Shown here: piece after piece, positions 1 through 11,396 of the stretch
How the letters are laid out: each line of letters starts with the position of its first letter
Position numbering within the stretch: position 1 is the first letter of the stretch
NCBI RefSeq assembly: GCF_036373705.1
Contig: NC_089851.1
Location: 52,298,812 to 52,362,811, forward strand
Source: Amia ocellicauda
Taxonomy: Eukaryota > Chordata > Actinopteri > Amiiformes > Amiidae
Direction: 5' to 3'
DNA: 64,000 nucleotides
The notes under the pieces: model-generated
Told to the model about the DNA's origin: nothing
What the model saw: the letters and a program-made list of their open reading frames with translations, nothing else
Databases searched by the model: none
Translations under genes and position numbers: made by a program

Positions 1-237
1 TCCTCCTCCTCAACAACACACTACATGTCCTCCTCCTCCTCAACAACAACAACGAACTAGTAAAATACACATTTTCTTTAAAGAAAACAAAACACTCAGA
101 TGACAGTCTGATTTCCCATCAGCTACACAGCCAACAGTATCTGAGGTCGATAGCCCTCCCTTGTGCAGAGGAGCCCAGAAGCCAGCCTTCAAGAGCAAAC
201 GAACGAACACTTCGGTGACTACAAAGTGGGGCCAAGT

Positions 238-309
238 GGGCTCGTCCTGGAGTTGAACCTAGGGCCTCTCACACCCTCAGCAAGAATCATACCCCTAGAC
301 CAACGAGCC
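238..309 (-). pseudogene. tRNA-Pro-like, B type
   Basis: Matches tRNA-Pro over all 72 positions, with a 7-bp acceptor stem and anticodon AGG. The anticodon loop reads TGAGGGT, so the near-universal U33 is G. The anticodon stem holds two G-U pairs. The T stem has a mismatch at 51-63 (A-A here, from the cctaggg variant) and a U-G pair. Internal promoter boxes A and B remain recognisable, so transcription is possible, but a working tRNA is doubtful. Confidence 0.75.
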
Positions 310-827
310 AAGTTAACGGAGGGTGTCGCAGTTTCTGCTGGGCAAGCGCGTAACTGCTTTGGGGCAGACCGGGAGACCTACGCTCACTGACTGATAGCAT
401 GGACTGTAGCGCTGAAGTGTCTTTCCAGAACGGTAACCGTATCCCCAGTGAGACAGCACTGAGAGCATGGTTCAGCAGGCCCGCAAACAACTGAAAAGAA
501 TGCCTCTCCTTTGGTGCAGCTCAGGAGTACACGTTCAGCAAAGGTCTCCATAACAAGCCGGCAAACCACATTTCGTCCTCCTCCTCCTCAACAACACACT
601 ACATGTCCTCCTCCTCCTCCTCAACAACAACAACAACAACAACGAACTTGTAAAAAACACATTTTCTTTAAAGAAAACAAAACACACAGATGACAGTCTG
701 ATTTCCCATCAGCTATACAGCCAACAGTATCTGAGGTCGATAGCCCTCCCTTGTGCAGAGGAGCCCAGAAGCCAGCCTTCAAGAGCAAACGAACGAACAC
801 TTCGGTGACTACAAAGTGGGGCCAAGT

Positions 828-899
828 GGGCTCGTCCTGGAGTTGAACCCAGGGCCTCTCACACCCTCAGCAAGAATCATACCCCTAGACCAACGAGCC
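828..899 (-). pseudogene. tRNA-Pro-like, B type (standard form)
   Basis: Reference form of the B class: G33, anticodon AGG, and a G-A mismatch plus a U-G pair in the T stem. The T arm could instead pair CCTGG with CCAGG around an 8-nt loop. Confidence 0.75.
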
Positions 900-1405
900 A
901 AGTTAACGGAGGGTGTCGCAGTTTCTGCTGGGCAAGCGCGTAACTGCTTTGGGGCAGACCGGGAGACCTACGCACACTGACTGATAGCATGGACTGTAGC
1001 GCTGAAGTGTCTTTCCAGAACGGTAACCGTATCCCCAGTGAGACAGCACTGAGAGCATGGTTCAGCAGGCCCGCAAACAACTGAAAAGAATGCCTCTCCT
1101 TTGGTGCAGCTCAGGAGTACACGTTCAGCAAAGGTCTCCATAACAAGCCGGCAAACCACATTTCGTCCTCCTCCTCCTCAACAACACACTACATGTCCTC
1201 CTCCTCCTCAACAACAACAACGAACTTGTAAAATACACATTTTCTTTAAAGAAAACAAAACACACAGATGACAGTCTGATTTCCCATCAGCTATACAGCC
1301 AACAGTATCTGAGGTTGAAAGACCTCCCTGGTGCAGAGGAGCCCAGAAGCCAAGCATCGAGAGAGAACAAACGAATGCTTCAGAGAATGCAAAGCAGTGC
1401 CAAGC

Positions 1406-1477
1406 GGGCTCGTCCGGGAGTTGAACCCGGGACCTCTCGCACCCTAAGCGAGAATCATACCCCTAGACCAACGAGCC
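1406..1477 (-). tRNA. tRNA-Pro(AGG): tRNA-Pro (anticodon AGG)
   Basis: Well-formed 72-nt tRNA without intron or encoded CCA. The acceptor GGCTCGT pairs fully with ACGAGCC, the anticodon stem CTCGC pairs with GCGAG around loop TTAGGGT (U33 present, A34 expected to become inosine), and the T stem CCGGG pairs with CCCGG around TTCAACT. The A box (TGGTCTAGGGG) and B box (GGTTCAACTCC) fit RNA polymerase III internal promoters. It matches the common vertebrate tRNA-Pro(AGG) sequence as I recall it. There is no T4 terminator within about 145 nt downstream on the minus strand. Confidence 0.93.
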
Positions 1478-1740
1478 AAGTTAACGGAGGGTGTCGCAGT
1501 TTCTGCTGGGCAAGCGCGTAACTGCTTTGGGGCAGACCGGGAGACCTACGCTCACTGACTGATAGCATGGACTGTAGCGCTGAAGTGTCTTTCCAGAACG
1601 GTAACCGTATCCCCAGTGAGACAGCACTGAGAGCATGGTTCAGCAGGCCCGCAAACAACTGAAAAGAATGCCTCTCCTTTGGTGCAGCTCAGGAGTACAC
1701 GTTCAGCAAAGGTCTCCATAACAAGCCGGCAAACCACATT

Positions 1741-1833
1741 TCGTCCTCCTCCTCCTCAACAACACACTACATGTCCTCCTCCTCCTCAACAACAACAACG
1801 AACTAGTAAAATACACATTTTCTTTAAAGAAAA
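1741..1833. repeat. Example of the (TCC)n(AAC)n tract and palindrome found in each monomer
   Basis: Two TCC/AAC blocks are separated by acactacatg and followed by the 16-bp perfect palindrome TTTTCTTTAAAGAAAA at 1818-1833. The second block varies from 4 to 9 AAC units among monomers and sets monomer length. The palindrome also supplies the first T4 runs met downstream of the minus-strand tRNA. Confidence 0.85.
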
Positions 1834-1983
1834 CAAAACACTCAGATGACAGTCTGATTTCCCATCAGCTACACAGCCAACAGTATCTGAGGTCGATAGC
1901 CCTCCCTTGTGCAGAGGAGCCCAGAAGCCAGCCTTCAAGAGCAAACGAACAAACACTTCGGTGACTACAAAGTGGGGCCAAGT

Positions 1984-2055
1984 GGGCTCGTCCTGGAGTT
2001 GAACCCAGGGCCTCTCACACCCTCAGCGAGAATCATACCCCTAGACCAACGAGCC
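1984..2055 (-). pseudogene. tRNA-Pro-like, B type with repaired anticodon stem
   Basis: B class with cagcgagaatc on the plus strand. The anticodon stem becomes CTCGC/GTGAG with only one G-U pair, but G33 and the T-stem mismatch persist. The flanking sequence carries aacaaacac in place of aacgaacac. Confidence 0.72.
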
Positions 2056-2573
2056 AAGTTAACGGAGGGTGTCGCAGTTTCTGCTGGGCAAGCGCGTAAC
2101 TGCTTTGGGGCAGACCGGGAGACCTACGCACACTGACTGATAGCATGGACTGTAGCGCTGAAGTGTCTTTCCAGAACGGTAACCGTATCCCCAGTGAGAC
2201 AGCACTGAGAGCATGGTTCAGCAGGCCCGCAAACAACTGAAAAGAATGCCTCTCCTTTGGTGCAGCTCAGGAGTACACGTTCAGCAAAGGACTCCATAAC
2301 AAGCCGGCAAACCACATTTCGTCCTCCTCCTCCTCAACAACACACTTAATGTCCTCCTCCTCCTCCTCAACAACAACAACAACAACAACGAACTTGTAAA
2401 AAACACATTTTCTTTAAAGAAAACAAAACACACAGATGACAGTCTGATTTCCCATCAGCTATACAGCCAACAGTATCTGAGGTCGATAGCCCTCCCTTGT
2501 GCAGAGGAGCCCAGAAGCCAGCCTTCAAGAGCAAACGAACGAACACTTCGGTGACTACAAAGTGGGGCCAAGT

Positions 2574-2645
2574 GGGCTCGTCCTGGAGTTGAACCTAGGG
2601 CCTCTCACACCCTCAGCAAGAATCATACCCCTAGACCAACGAGCC
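2574..2645 (-). pseudogene. tRNA-Pro-like, B type (cctaggg variant)
   Basis: Same variant as the copy at 238-309. Confidence 0.72.
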
Positions 2646-3160
2646 AAGTTAACGGAGGGTGTCGCAGTTTCTGCTGGGCAAGCGCGTAACTGCTTTGGGG
2701 CAGACCGGGAGACCTACGCTCACTGACTGATAGCATGGACTGTAGCGCTGAAGTGTCTTTCCAGAACGGTAACCGTATCCCCAGTGAGACAGCACTGAGA
2801 GCATGGTTCAGCAGGCCCGCAAACAACTGAAAAGAATGCCTCTCCTTTGGTGCAGCTCAGGAGTACACGTTCAGCAAAGGTCTCCATAACAAGCCGGCAA
2901 ACCACATTTCGTCCTCCTCCTCCTCAACAACACACTACATGTCCTCCTCCTCCTCCTCAACAACAACAACAACAACGAACTTGTAAAAAACACATTTTCT
3001 TTAAAGAAAACAAAACACACAGATGACAGTCTGATTTCCCATCTGCTATACAGCCAACAGTATCTGAGGTCGATAGCCCTCCCTTGTGCAGAGGAGCCCA
3101 GAAGCCAGCCTTCAAGAGCAAACGAACGAACACTTCGGTGACTACAAAGTGGGGCCAAGT

Positions 3161-3232
3161 GGGCTCGTCCTGGAGTTGAACCTAGGGCCTCTCACACCCT
3201 CAGCAAGAATCATACCCCTAGACCAACGAGCC
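3161..3232 (-). pseudogene. tRNA-Pro-like, B type (cctaggg variant)
   Basis: Counterpart of 238-309 in the second five-monomer unit. Confidence 0.72.
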
Positions 3233-3750
3233 AAGTTAACGGAGGGTGTCGCAGTTTCTGCTGGGCAAGCGCGTAACTGCTTTGGGGCAGACCGGGAGAC
3301 CTACGCTCACTGACTGATAGCATGGACTGTAGCGCTGAAGTGTCTTTCCAGAACGGTAACCGTATCCCCAGTGAGACAGCACTGAGAGCATGGTTCAGCA
3401 GGCCCGCAAACAACTGAAAAGAATGCCTCTCCTTTGGTGCAGCTCAGGAGTACACGTTCAGCAAAGGTCTCCATAACAAGCCGGCAAACCACATTTCGTC
3501 CTCCTCCTCCTCAACAACACACTACATGTCCTCCTCCTCCTCCTCAACAACAACAACAACAACAACGAACTTGTAAAAAACACATTTTCTTTAAAGAAAA
3601 CAAAACACACAGATGACAGTCTGATTTCCCATCAGCTATACAGCCAACAGTATCTGAGGTCGATAGCCCTCCCTTGTGCAGAGGAGCCCAGAAGCCAGCC
3701 TTCAAGAGCAAACGAACGAACACTTCGGTGACTACAAAGTGGGGCCAAGT

Positions 3751-3822
3751 GGGCTCGTCCTGGAGTTGAACCCAGGGCCTCTCACACCCTCAGCAAGAAT
3801 CATACCCCTAGACCAACGAGCC
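3751..3822 (-). pseudogene. tRNA-Pro-like, B type
   Basis: Counterpart of 828-899. Confidence 0.72.
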
Positions 3823-4328
3823 AAGTTAACGGAGGGTGTCGCAGTTTCTGCTGGGCAAGCGCGTAACTGCTTTGGGGCAGACCGGGAGACCTACGCACAC
3901 TGACTGATAGCATGGACTGTAGCGCTGAAGTGTCTTTCCAGAACGGTAACCGTATCCCCAGTGAGACAGCACTGAGAGCATGGTTCAGCAGGCCCGCAAA
4001 CAACTGAAAAGAATGCCTCTCCTTTGGTGCAGCTCAGGAGTACACGTTCAGCAAAGGTCTCCATAACAAGCCGGCAAACCACATTTCGTCCTCCTCCTCC
4101 TCAACAACACACTACATGTCCTCCTCCTCCTCAACAACAACAACGAACTTGTAAAATACACATTTTCTTTAAAGAAAACAAAACACACAGATGACAGTCT
4201 GATTTCCCATCAGCTATACAGCCAACAGTATCTGAGGTTGAAAGACCTCCCTGGTGCAGAGGAGCCCAGAAGCCAAGCATCGAGAGAGAACAAACGAATG
4301 CTTCAGAGAATGCAAAGCAGTGCCAAGC

Positions 4329-4400
4329 GGGCTCGTCCGGGAGTTGAACCCGGGACCTCTCGCACCCTAAGCGAGAATCATACCCCTAGACCAACGAGCC
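4329..4400 (-). tRNA. tRNA-Pro(AGG): tRNA-Pro (anticodon AGG)
   Basis: Same 72 nt as 1406-1477 and its counterpart in the second five-monomer unit. Confidence 0.93.
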
Positions 4401-4906
4401 AAGTTAACGGAGGGTGTCGCAGTTTCTGCTGGGCAAGCGCGTAACTGCTTTGGGGCAGACCGGGAGACCTACGCTCACTGACTGATAGCATGGACTGTAG
4501 CGCTGAAGTGTCTTTCCAGAACGGTAACCGTATCCCCAGTGAGACAGCACTGAGAGCATGGTTCAGCAGGCCCGCAAACAACTGAAAAGAATGCCTCTCC
4601 TTTGGTGCAGCTCAGGAGTACACGTTCAGCAAAGGTCTCCATAACAAGCCGGCAAACCACATTTCGTCCTCCTCCTCCTCAACAACACACTACATGTCCT
4701 CCTCCTCCTCAACAACAACAACGAACTAGTAAAATACACATTTTCTTTAAAGAAAACAAAACACTCAGATGACAGTCTGATTTCCCATCAGCTACACAGC
4801 CAACAGTATCTGAGGTCGATAGCCCTCCCTTGTGCAGAGGAGCCCAGAAGCCAGCCTTCAAGAGCAAACGAACAAACACTTCGGTGACTACAAAGTGGGG
4901 CCAAGT

Positions 4907-4978
4907 GGGCTCGTCCTGGAGTTGAACCCAGGGCCTCTCACACCCTCAGCGAGAATCATACCCCTAGACCAACGAGCC
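4907..4978 (-). pseudogene. tRNA-Pro-like, B type with repaired anticodon stem
   Basis: Counterpart of 1984-2055. Confidence 0.72.
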
Positions 4979-5496
4979 AAGTTAACGGAGGGTGTCGCAG
5001 TTTCTGCTGGGCAAGCGCGTAACTGCTTTGGGGCAGACCGGGAGACCTACGCACACTGACTGATAGCATGGACTGTAGCGCTGAAGTGTCTTTCCAGAAC
5101 GGTAACCGTATCCCCAGTGAGACAGCACTGAGAGCATGGTTCAGCAGGCCCGCAAACAACTGAAAAGAATGCCTCTCCTTTGGTGCAGCTCAGGAGTACA
5201 CGTTCAGCAAAGGACTCCATAACAAGCCGGCAAACCACATTTCGTCCTCCTCCTCCTCAACAACACACTTAATGTCCTCCTCCTCCTCCTCAACAACAAC
5301 AACAACAACAACGAACTTGTAAAAAACACATTTTCTTTAAAGAAAACAAAACACACAGATGACAGTCTGATTTCCCATCAGCTATACAGCCAACAGTATC
5401 TGAGGTCGATAGCCCTCCCTTGTGCAGAGGAGCCCAGAAGCCAGCCTTCAAGAGCAAACGAACGAACACTTCGGTGACTACAAAGTGGGGCCAAGT

Positions 5497-5568
5497 GGGC
5501 TCGTCCTGGAGTTGAACCTAGGGCCTCTCACACCCTCAGCAAGAATCATACCCCTAGACCAACGAGCC
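5497..5568 (-). pseudogene. tRNA-Pro-like, B type (cctaggg variant)
   Basis: Counterpart of 2574-2645. Confidence 0.72.
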
Positions 5569-6083
5569 AAGTTAACGGAGGGTGTCGCAGTTTCTGCTGG
5601 GCAAGCGCGTAACTGCTTTGGGGCAGACCGGGAGACCTACGCTCACTGACTGATAGCATGGACTGTAGCGCTGAAGTGTCTTTCCAGAACGGTAACCGTA
5701 TCCCCAGTGAGACAGCACTGAGAGCATGGTTCAGCAGGCCCGCAAACAACTGAAAAGAATGCCTCTCCTTTGGTGCAGCTCAGGAGTACACGTTCAGCAA
5801 AGGTCTCCATAACAAGCCGGCAAACCACATTTCGTCCTCCTCCTCCTCAACAACACACTACATGTCCTCCTCCTCCTCCTCAACAACAACAACAACAACG
5901 AACTTGTAAAAAACACATTTTCTTTAAAGAAAACAAAACACACAGATGACAGTCTGATTTCCCATCAGCTATACAGCCAACAGTATCTGAGGTCGATAGC
6001 CCTCCCTTGTGCAGAGGAGCCCAGAAGCCAGCCTTCAAGAGCAAACGAACGAACACTTCGGTGACTACAAAGTGGGGCCAAGT

Positions 6084-6155
6084 GGGCTCGTCCTGGAGTT
6101 GAACCCAGGGCCTCTCACACCCTCAGCAAGAATCATACCCCTAGACCAACGAGCC
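6084..6155 (-). pseudogene. tRNA-Pro-like, B type
   Basis: Standard B form. It begins the shortened third unit (counterpart of 3751-3822 at +2,333). Confidence 0.72.
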
Positions 6156-6661
6156 AAGTTAACGGAGGGTGTCGCAGTTTCTGCTGGGCAAGCGCGTAAC
6201 TGCTTTGGGGCAGACCGGGAGACCTACGCACACTGACTGATAGCATGGACTGTAGCGCTGAAGTGTCTTTCCAGAACGGTAACCGTATCCCCAGTGAGAC
6301 AGCACTGAGAGCATGGTTCAGCAGGCCCGCAAACAACTGAAAAGAATGCCTCTCCTTTGGTGCAGCTCAGGAGTACACGTTCAGCAAAGGTCTCCATAAC
6401 AAGCCGGCAAACCACATTTCGTCCTCCTCCTCCTCAACAACACACTACATGTCCTCCTCCTCCTCAACAACAACAACGAACTTGTAAAATACACATTTTC
6501 TTTAAAGAAAACAAAACACACAGATGACAGTCTGATTTCCCATCAGCTATACAGCCAACAGTATCTGAGGTTGAAAGACCTCCCTGGTGCAGAGGAGCCC
6601 AGAAGCCAAGCATCGAGAGAGAACAAACGAATGCTTCAGAGAATGCAAAGCAGTGCCAAGC

Positions 6662-6733
6662 GGGCTCGTCCGGGAGTTGAACCCGGGACCTCTCGCACCC
6701 TAAGCGAGAATCATACCCCTAGACCAACGAGCC
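6662..6733 (-). tRNA. tRNA-Pro(AGG): tRNA-Pro (anticodon AGG)
   Basis: Same 72 nt as 1406-1477. It is the last A copy with the older flank gcaaagcagtgccaagc. Confidence 0.93.
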
Positions 6734-7239
6734 AAGTTAACGGAGGGTGTCGCAGTTTCTGCTGGGCAAGCGCGTAACTGCTTTGGGGCAGACCGGGAGA
6801 CCTACGCTCACTGACTGATAGCATGGACTGTAGCGCTGAAGTGTCTTTCCAGAACGGTAACCGTATCCCCAGTGAGACAGCACTGAGAGCATGGTTCAGC
6901 AGGCCCGCAAACAACTGAAAAGAATGCCTCTCCTTTGGTGCAGCTCAGGAGTACACGTTCAGCAAAGGTCTCCATAACAAGCCGGCAAACCACATTTCGT
7001 CCTCCTCCTCCTCAACAACACACTACATGTCCTCCTCCTCCTCAACAACAACAACGAACTAGTAAAATACACATTTTCTTTAAAGAAAACAAAACACTCA
7101 GATGACAGTCTGATTTCCCATCAGCTACACAGCCAACAGTATCTGAGGTCGATAGCCCTCCCTTGTGCAGAGGAGCCCAGAAGCCAGCCTTCAAGAGCAA
7201 ACGAACAAACACTTCGGTGACTACAAAGTGGGGCCAAGT

Positions 7240-7311
7240 GGGCTCGTCCTGGAGTTGAACCCAGGGCCTCTCACACCCTCAGCGAGAATCATACCCCTAG
7301 ACCAACGAGCC
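7240..7311 (-). pseudogene. tRNA-Pro-like, B type with repaired anticodon stem
   Basis: Same form as 1984-2055, but the distal monomer sequence reads aaggtctcc, so the copy is mosaic relative to 4907-4978. Confidence 0.72.
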
Positions 7312-7817
7312 AAGTTAACGGAGGGTGTCGCAGTTTCTGCTGGGCAAGCGCGTAACTGCTTTGGGGCAGACCGGGAGACCTACGCACACTGACTGATAGC
7401 ATGGACTGTAGCGCTGAAGTGTCTTTCCAGAACGGTAACCGTATCCCCAGTGAGACAGCACTGAGAGCATGGTTCAGCAGGCCCGCAAACAACTGAAAAG
7501 AATGCCTCTCCTTTGGTGCAGCTCAGGAGTACACGTTCAGCAAAGGTCTCCATAACAAGCCGGCAAACCACATTTCGTCCTCCTCCTCCTCAACAACACA
7601 CTACATGTCCTCCTCCTCCTCAACAACAACAACGAACTTGTAAAATACACATTTTCTTTAAAGAAAACAAAACACACAGATGACAGTCTGATTTCTCATC
7701 AGCTACACAGCCAACAGTATCTGAGGTTGAAAGACCTCCCTGGTGCAGAGGAGCCCAGAAGCCAAGCATCGAGAGAGAACAAACGAATGCTTCAGAGAAT
7801 GCAAAGCGGGGCCAAGC

Positions 7818-7889
7818 GGGCTCGTCCGGGAGTTGAACCCGGGACCTCTCGCACCCTAAGCGAGAATCATACCCCTAGACCAACGAGCC
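7818..7889 (-). tRNA. tRNA-Pro(AGG): tRNA-Pro (anticodon AGG)
   Basis: Same 72 nt as 1406-1477. First A copy with the flank gcaaagcggggccaagc. Confidence 0.93.
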
Positions 7890-8395
7890 AAGTTAACGGA
7901 GGGTGTCGCAGTTTCTGCTGGGCAAGCGCGTAACTGCTTTGGGGCAGACCGGGAGACCTACGCTCACTGACTGATAGCATGGACTGTAGCGCTGAAGTGT
8001 CTTTCCAGAACGGTAACCGTATCCCCAGTGAGACAGCACTGAGAGCATGGTTCAGCAGGCCCGCAAACAACTGAAAAGAATGCCTCTCCTTTGGTGCAGC
8101 TCAGGAGTACACGTTCAGCAAAGGTCTCCATAACAAGCCGGCAAACCACATTTCGTCCTCCTCCTCCTCAACAACACACTACATGTCCTCCTCCTCCTCA
8201 ACAACAACAACGAACTTGTAAAATACACATTTTCTTTAAAGAAAACAAAACACACAGATGACAGTCTGATTTCTCATCAGCTACACAGCCAACAGTATCT
8301 GAGGTTGAAAGACCTCCCTGGTGCAGAGGAGCCCAGAAGCCAAGCATCGAGAGAGAACAAACGAATGCTTCAGAGAATGCAAAGCGGGGCCAAGC

Positions 8396-8467
8396 GGGCT
8401 CGTCCGGGAGTTGAACCCGGGACCTCTCGCACCCTAAGCGAGAATCATACCCCTAGACCAACGAGCC
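8396..8467 (-). tRNA. tRNA-Pro(AGG): tRNA-Pro (anticodon AGG)
   Basis: Same 72 nt. Second of two adjacent A monomers 578 bp apart. Confidence 0.93.
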
Positions 8468-8988
8468 AAGTTAACGGAGGGTGTCGCAGTTTCTGCTGGG
8501 CAAGCGCGTAACTGCTTTGGGGCAGACCGGGAGACCTACGCTCACTGACTGATAGCATGGACTGTAGCGCTGAAGTGTCTTTCCAGAACGGTAACCGTAT
8601 CCCCAGTGAGACAGCACTGAGAGCATGGTTCAGCAGGCCCGCAAACAACTGAAAAGAATGCCTCTCCTTTGGTGCAGCTCAGGAGTACACGTTCAGCAAA
8701 GGTCTCCATAACAAGCCGGCAAACCACATTTCGTCCTCCTCCTCCTCAACAACACACTACATGTCCTCCTCCTCCTCCTCAACAACAACAACAACAACAA
8801 CAACGAACTTGTAAAAAACACATTTTCTTTAAAGAAAACAAAACACACAGATGACAGTCTGATTTCCCATCAGCTATACAGCCAACAGTATCTGAGGTCG
8901 ATAGCCCTCCCTTGTGCAGAGGAGCCCAGAAGCCAGCCTTCAAGAGCAAACGAACGAACACTTCGGTGACTACAAAGTGGGGCCAAGT

Positions 8989-9060
8989 GGGCTCGTCCTG
9001 GAGTTGAACCCAGGGCCTCTCACACCCTCAGCAAGAATCATACCCCTAGACCAACGAGCC
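8989..9060 (-). pseudogene. tRNA-Pro-like, B type
   Basis: Standard B form. Its monomer is 593 bp from the one before because the AAC tract is longer. Confidence 0.72.
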
Positions 9061-9566
9061 AAGTTAACGGAGGGTGTCGCAGTTTCTGCTGGGCAAGCGC
9101 GTAACTGCTTTGGGGCAGACCGGGAGACCTACGCACACTGACTGATAGCATGGACTGTAGCGCTGAAGTGTCTTTCCAGAACGGTAACCGTATCCCCAGT
9201 GAGACAGCACTGAGAGCATGGTTCAGCAGGCCCGCAAACAACTGAAAAGAATGCCTCTCCTTTGGTGCAGCTCAGGAGTACACGTTCAGCAAAGGTCTCC
9301 ATAACAAGCCGGCAAACCACATTTCGTCCTCCTCCTCCTCAACAACACACTACATGTCCTCCTCCTCCTCAACAACAACAACGAACTTGTAAAATACACA
9401 TTTTCTTTAAAGAAAACAAAACACACAGATGACAGTCTGATTTCCCATCAGCTACACAGCCAACAGTATCTGAGGTTGAAAGACCTCCCTGGTGCAGAGG
9501 AGCCCAGAAGCCAAGCATCAAGAGAGAACAAACGAATGCTTCAGAGAATGCAAAGCGGGGCCAAGC

Positions 9567-9638
9567 GGGCTCGTCCGGGAGTTGAACCCGGGACCTCTCG
9601 CACCCTAAGCGAGAATCATACCCCTAGACCAACGAGGC
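9567..9638 (-). tRNA. tRNA-Pro(AGG): tRNA-Pro (anticodon AGG), acceptor-stem variant
   Basis: As the standard A copy except for one base: the plus strand reads aacgaggcaag, which makes position 2 C and breaks the 2-71 pair. All other stems are intact. Confidence 0.85.
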
Positions 9639-10156
9639 AAGTTAACGGAGGGTGTCGCAGTTTCTGCTGGGCAAGCGCGTAACTGCTTTGGGGCAGACCG
9701 GGAGACCTACGCTCACTGACTGATAGCATGGACTGTAGCGCTGAAGTGTCTTTCCAGAACGGTAACCGTATCCCCAGTGAGACAGCACTGAGAGCATGGT
9801 TCAGCAGGCCCGCAAACAACTGAAAAGAATGCCTCTCCTTTGGTGCAGCTCAGGAGTACACGTTCAGAAAAGGTCTCCATAACAAGCCGGCAAACCACAT
9901 TTCGTCCTCCTCCTCCTCAACAACACACTACATGTCCTCCTCCTCAACAACAACAACAACAACAACAACAACGAACTTGTAAAAAACACATTTTCTTTAA
10001 AGAAAACAAAACACACAGATGACAGTCTGATTTCCCATCAGCTATACAGCCAACAGTATCTGAGGTCGATAGCCCTCCCTTGTGCAGAGGAGCCCAGAAG
10101 CCAGCCTTCAAGAGCAAACGAACGAACACTTCGGTGACTACAAAGTGGGGCCAAGT

Positions 10157-10228
10157 GGGCTCGTCCTGGAGTTGAACCCAGGGCCTCTCACACCCTCAGC
10201 AAGAATCATACCCCTAGACCAACGAGCC
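10157..10228 (-). pseudogene. tRNA-Pro-like, B type
   Basis: Standard B form, following an AAC tract of nine units. Confidence 0.72.
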
Positions 10229-10734
10229 AAGTTAACGGAGGGTGTCGCAGTTTCTGCTGGGCAAGCGCGTAACTGCTTTGGGGCAGACCGGGAGACCTAC
10301 GCACACTGACTGATAGCATGGACTGTAGCGCTGAAGTGTCTTTCCAGAACGGTAACCGTATCCCCAGTGAGACAGCACTGAGAGCATGGTTCAGCAGGCC
10401 CGCAAACAACTGAAAAGAATGCCTCTCCTTTGGTGCAGCTCAGGAGTACACGTTCAGCAAAGGTCTCCATAACAAGCCGGCAAACCACATTTCGTCCTCC
10501 TCCTCCTCAACAACACACTACATGTCCTCCTCCTCCTCAACAACAACAACGAACTTGTAAAATACACATTTTCTTTAAAGAAAACAAAACACACAGATGA
10601 CAGTCTGATTTCTCATCAGCTACACAGCCAACAGTATCTGAGGTTGAAAGACCTCCCTGGTGCAGAGGAGCCCAGAAGCCAAGCATCGAGAGAGAACAAA
10701 CGAATGCTTCAGAGAATGCAAAGCGGGGCCAAGC

Positions 10735-10806
10735 GGGCTCGTCCGGGAGTTGAACCCGGGACCTCTCGCACCCTAAGCGAGAATCATACCCCTAGACCAA
10801 CGAGCC
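10735..10806 (-). tRNA. tRNA-Pro(AGG): tRNA-Pro (anticodon AGG)
   Basis: Same 72 nt as 1406-1477. Confidence 0.93.
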
Positions 10807-11324
10807 AAGTTAACGGAGGGTGTCGCAGTTTCTGCTGGGCAAGCGCGTAACTGCTTTGGGGCAGACCGGGAGACCTACGCTCACTGACTGATAGCATGGA
10901 CTGTAGCGCTGAAGTGTCTTTCCAGAACGGTAACCGTATCCCCAGTGAGACAGCACTGAGAGCATGGTTCAGCAGGCCCGCAAACAACTGAAAAGAATGC
11001 CTCTCCTTTGGTGCAGCTCAGGAGTACACGTTCAGCAAAGGTCTCCATAACAAGCCGGCAAACCACATTTCGTCCTCCTCCTCCTCAACAACACACTACA
11101 TGTCCTCCTCCTCCTCCTCAACAACAACAACAACAACAACGAACTTGTAAAAAACACATTTTCTTTAAAGAAAACAAAACACACAGATGACAGTCTGATT
11201 TCCCATCAGCTATACAGCCAACAGTATCTGAGGTTGAAAGACCTCCCTGGTGCAGAGGAGCCCAGAAGCCAGCCTTCAAGAGCAAACGAACGAACACTTC
11301 GGTGACTACAAAGTGGGGCCAAGT

Positions 11325-11396
11325 GGGCTCGTCTTGGAGTTGAACCCAGGGCCTCTCACACCCTCAGCAAGAATCATACCCCTAGACCAACGAGCC
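11325..11396 (-). pseudogene. tRNA-Pro-like, B type in a hybrid monomer
   Basis: B form with gtcttggag, a further T-stem change. The left flank of this monomer (gaggttgaaagacctccctgg at 11,230-11,250) is A type while the tRNA and ccagccttcaagagc are B type. Confidence 0.72.

Larger units (their letters stand above)
120..3042. repeat. Higher-order repeat unit 1 (five monomers, 2,923 bp)
   Basis: Monomer order B B A B B. The tRNA positions 238, 828, 1406, 1984 and 2574 recur at +2,923 as 3161, 3751, 4329, 4907 and 5497, together with private variants. These include the cctaggg T-arm change, the aacaaacac variant of monomer 4 and aaggactcc at about 2287. Unit edges are approximate. Confidence 0.8.
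3043..5965. repeat. Higher-order repeat unit 2 (five monomers, 2,923 bp)
   Basis: Near-exact tandem copy of the preceding unit. One visible difference is catctgcta at about 3042 against catcagcta one period later. A shortened third copy lacking the first monomer follows to about 7,370. Confidence 0.8.
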
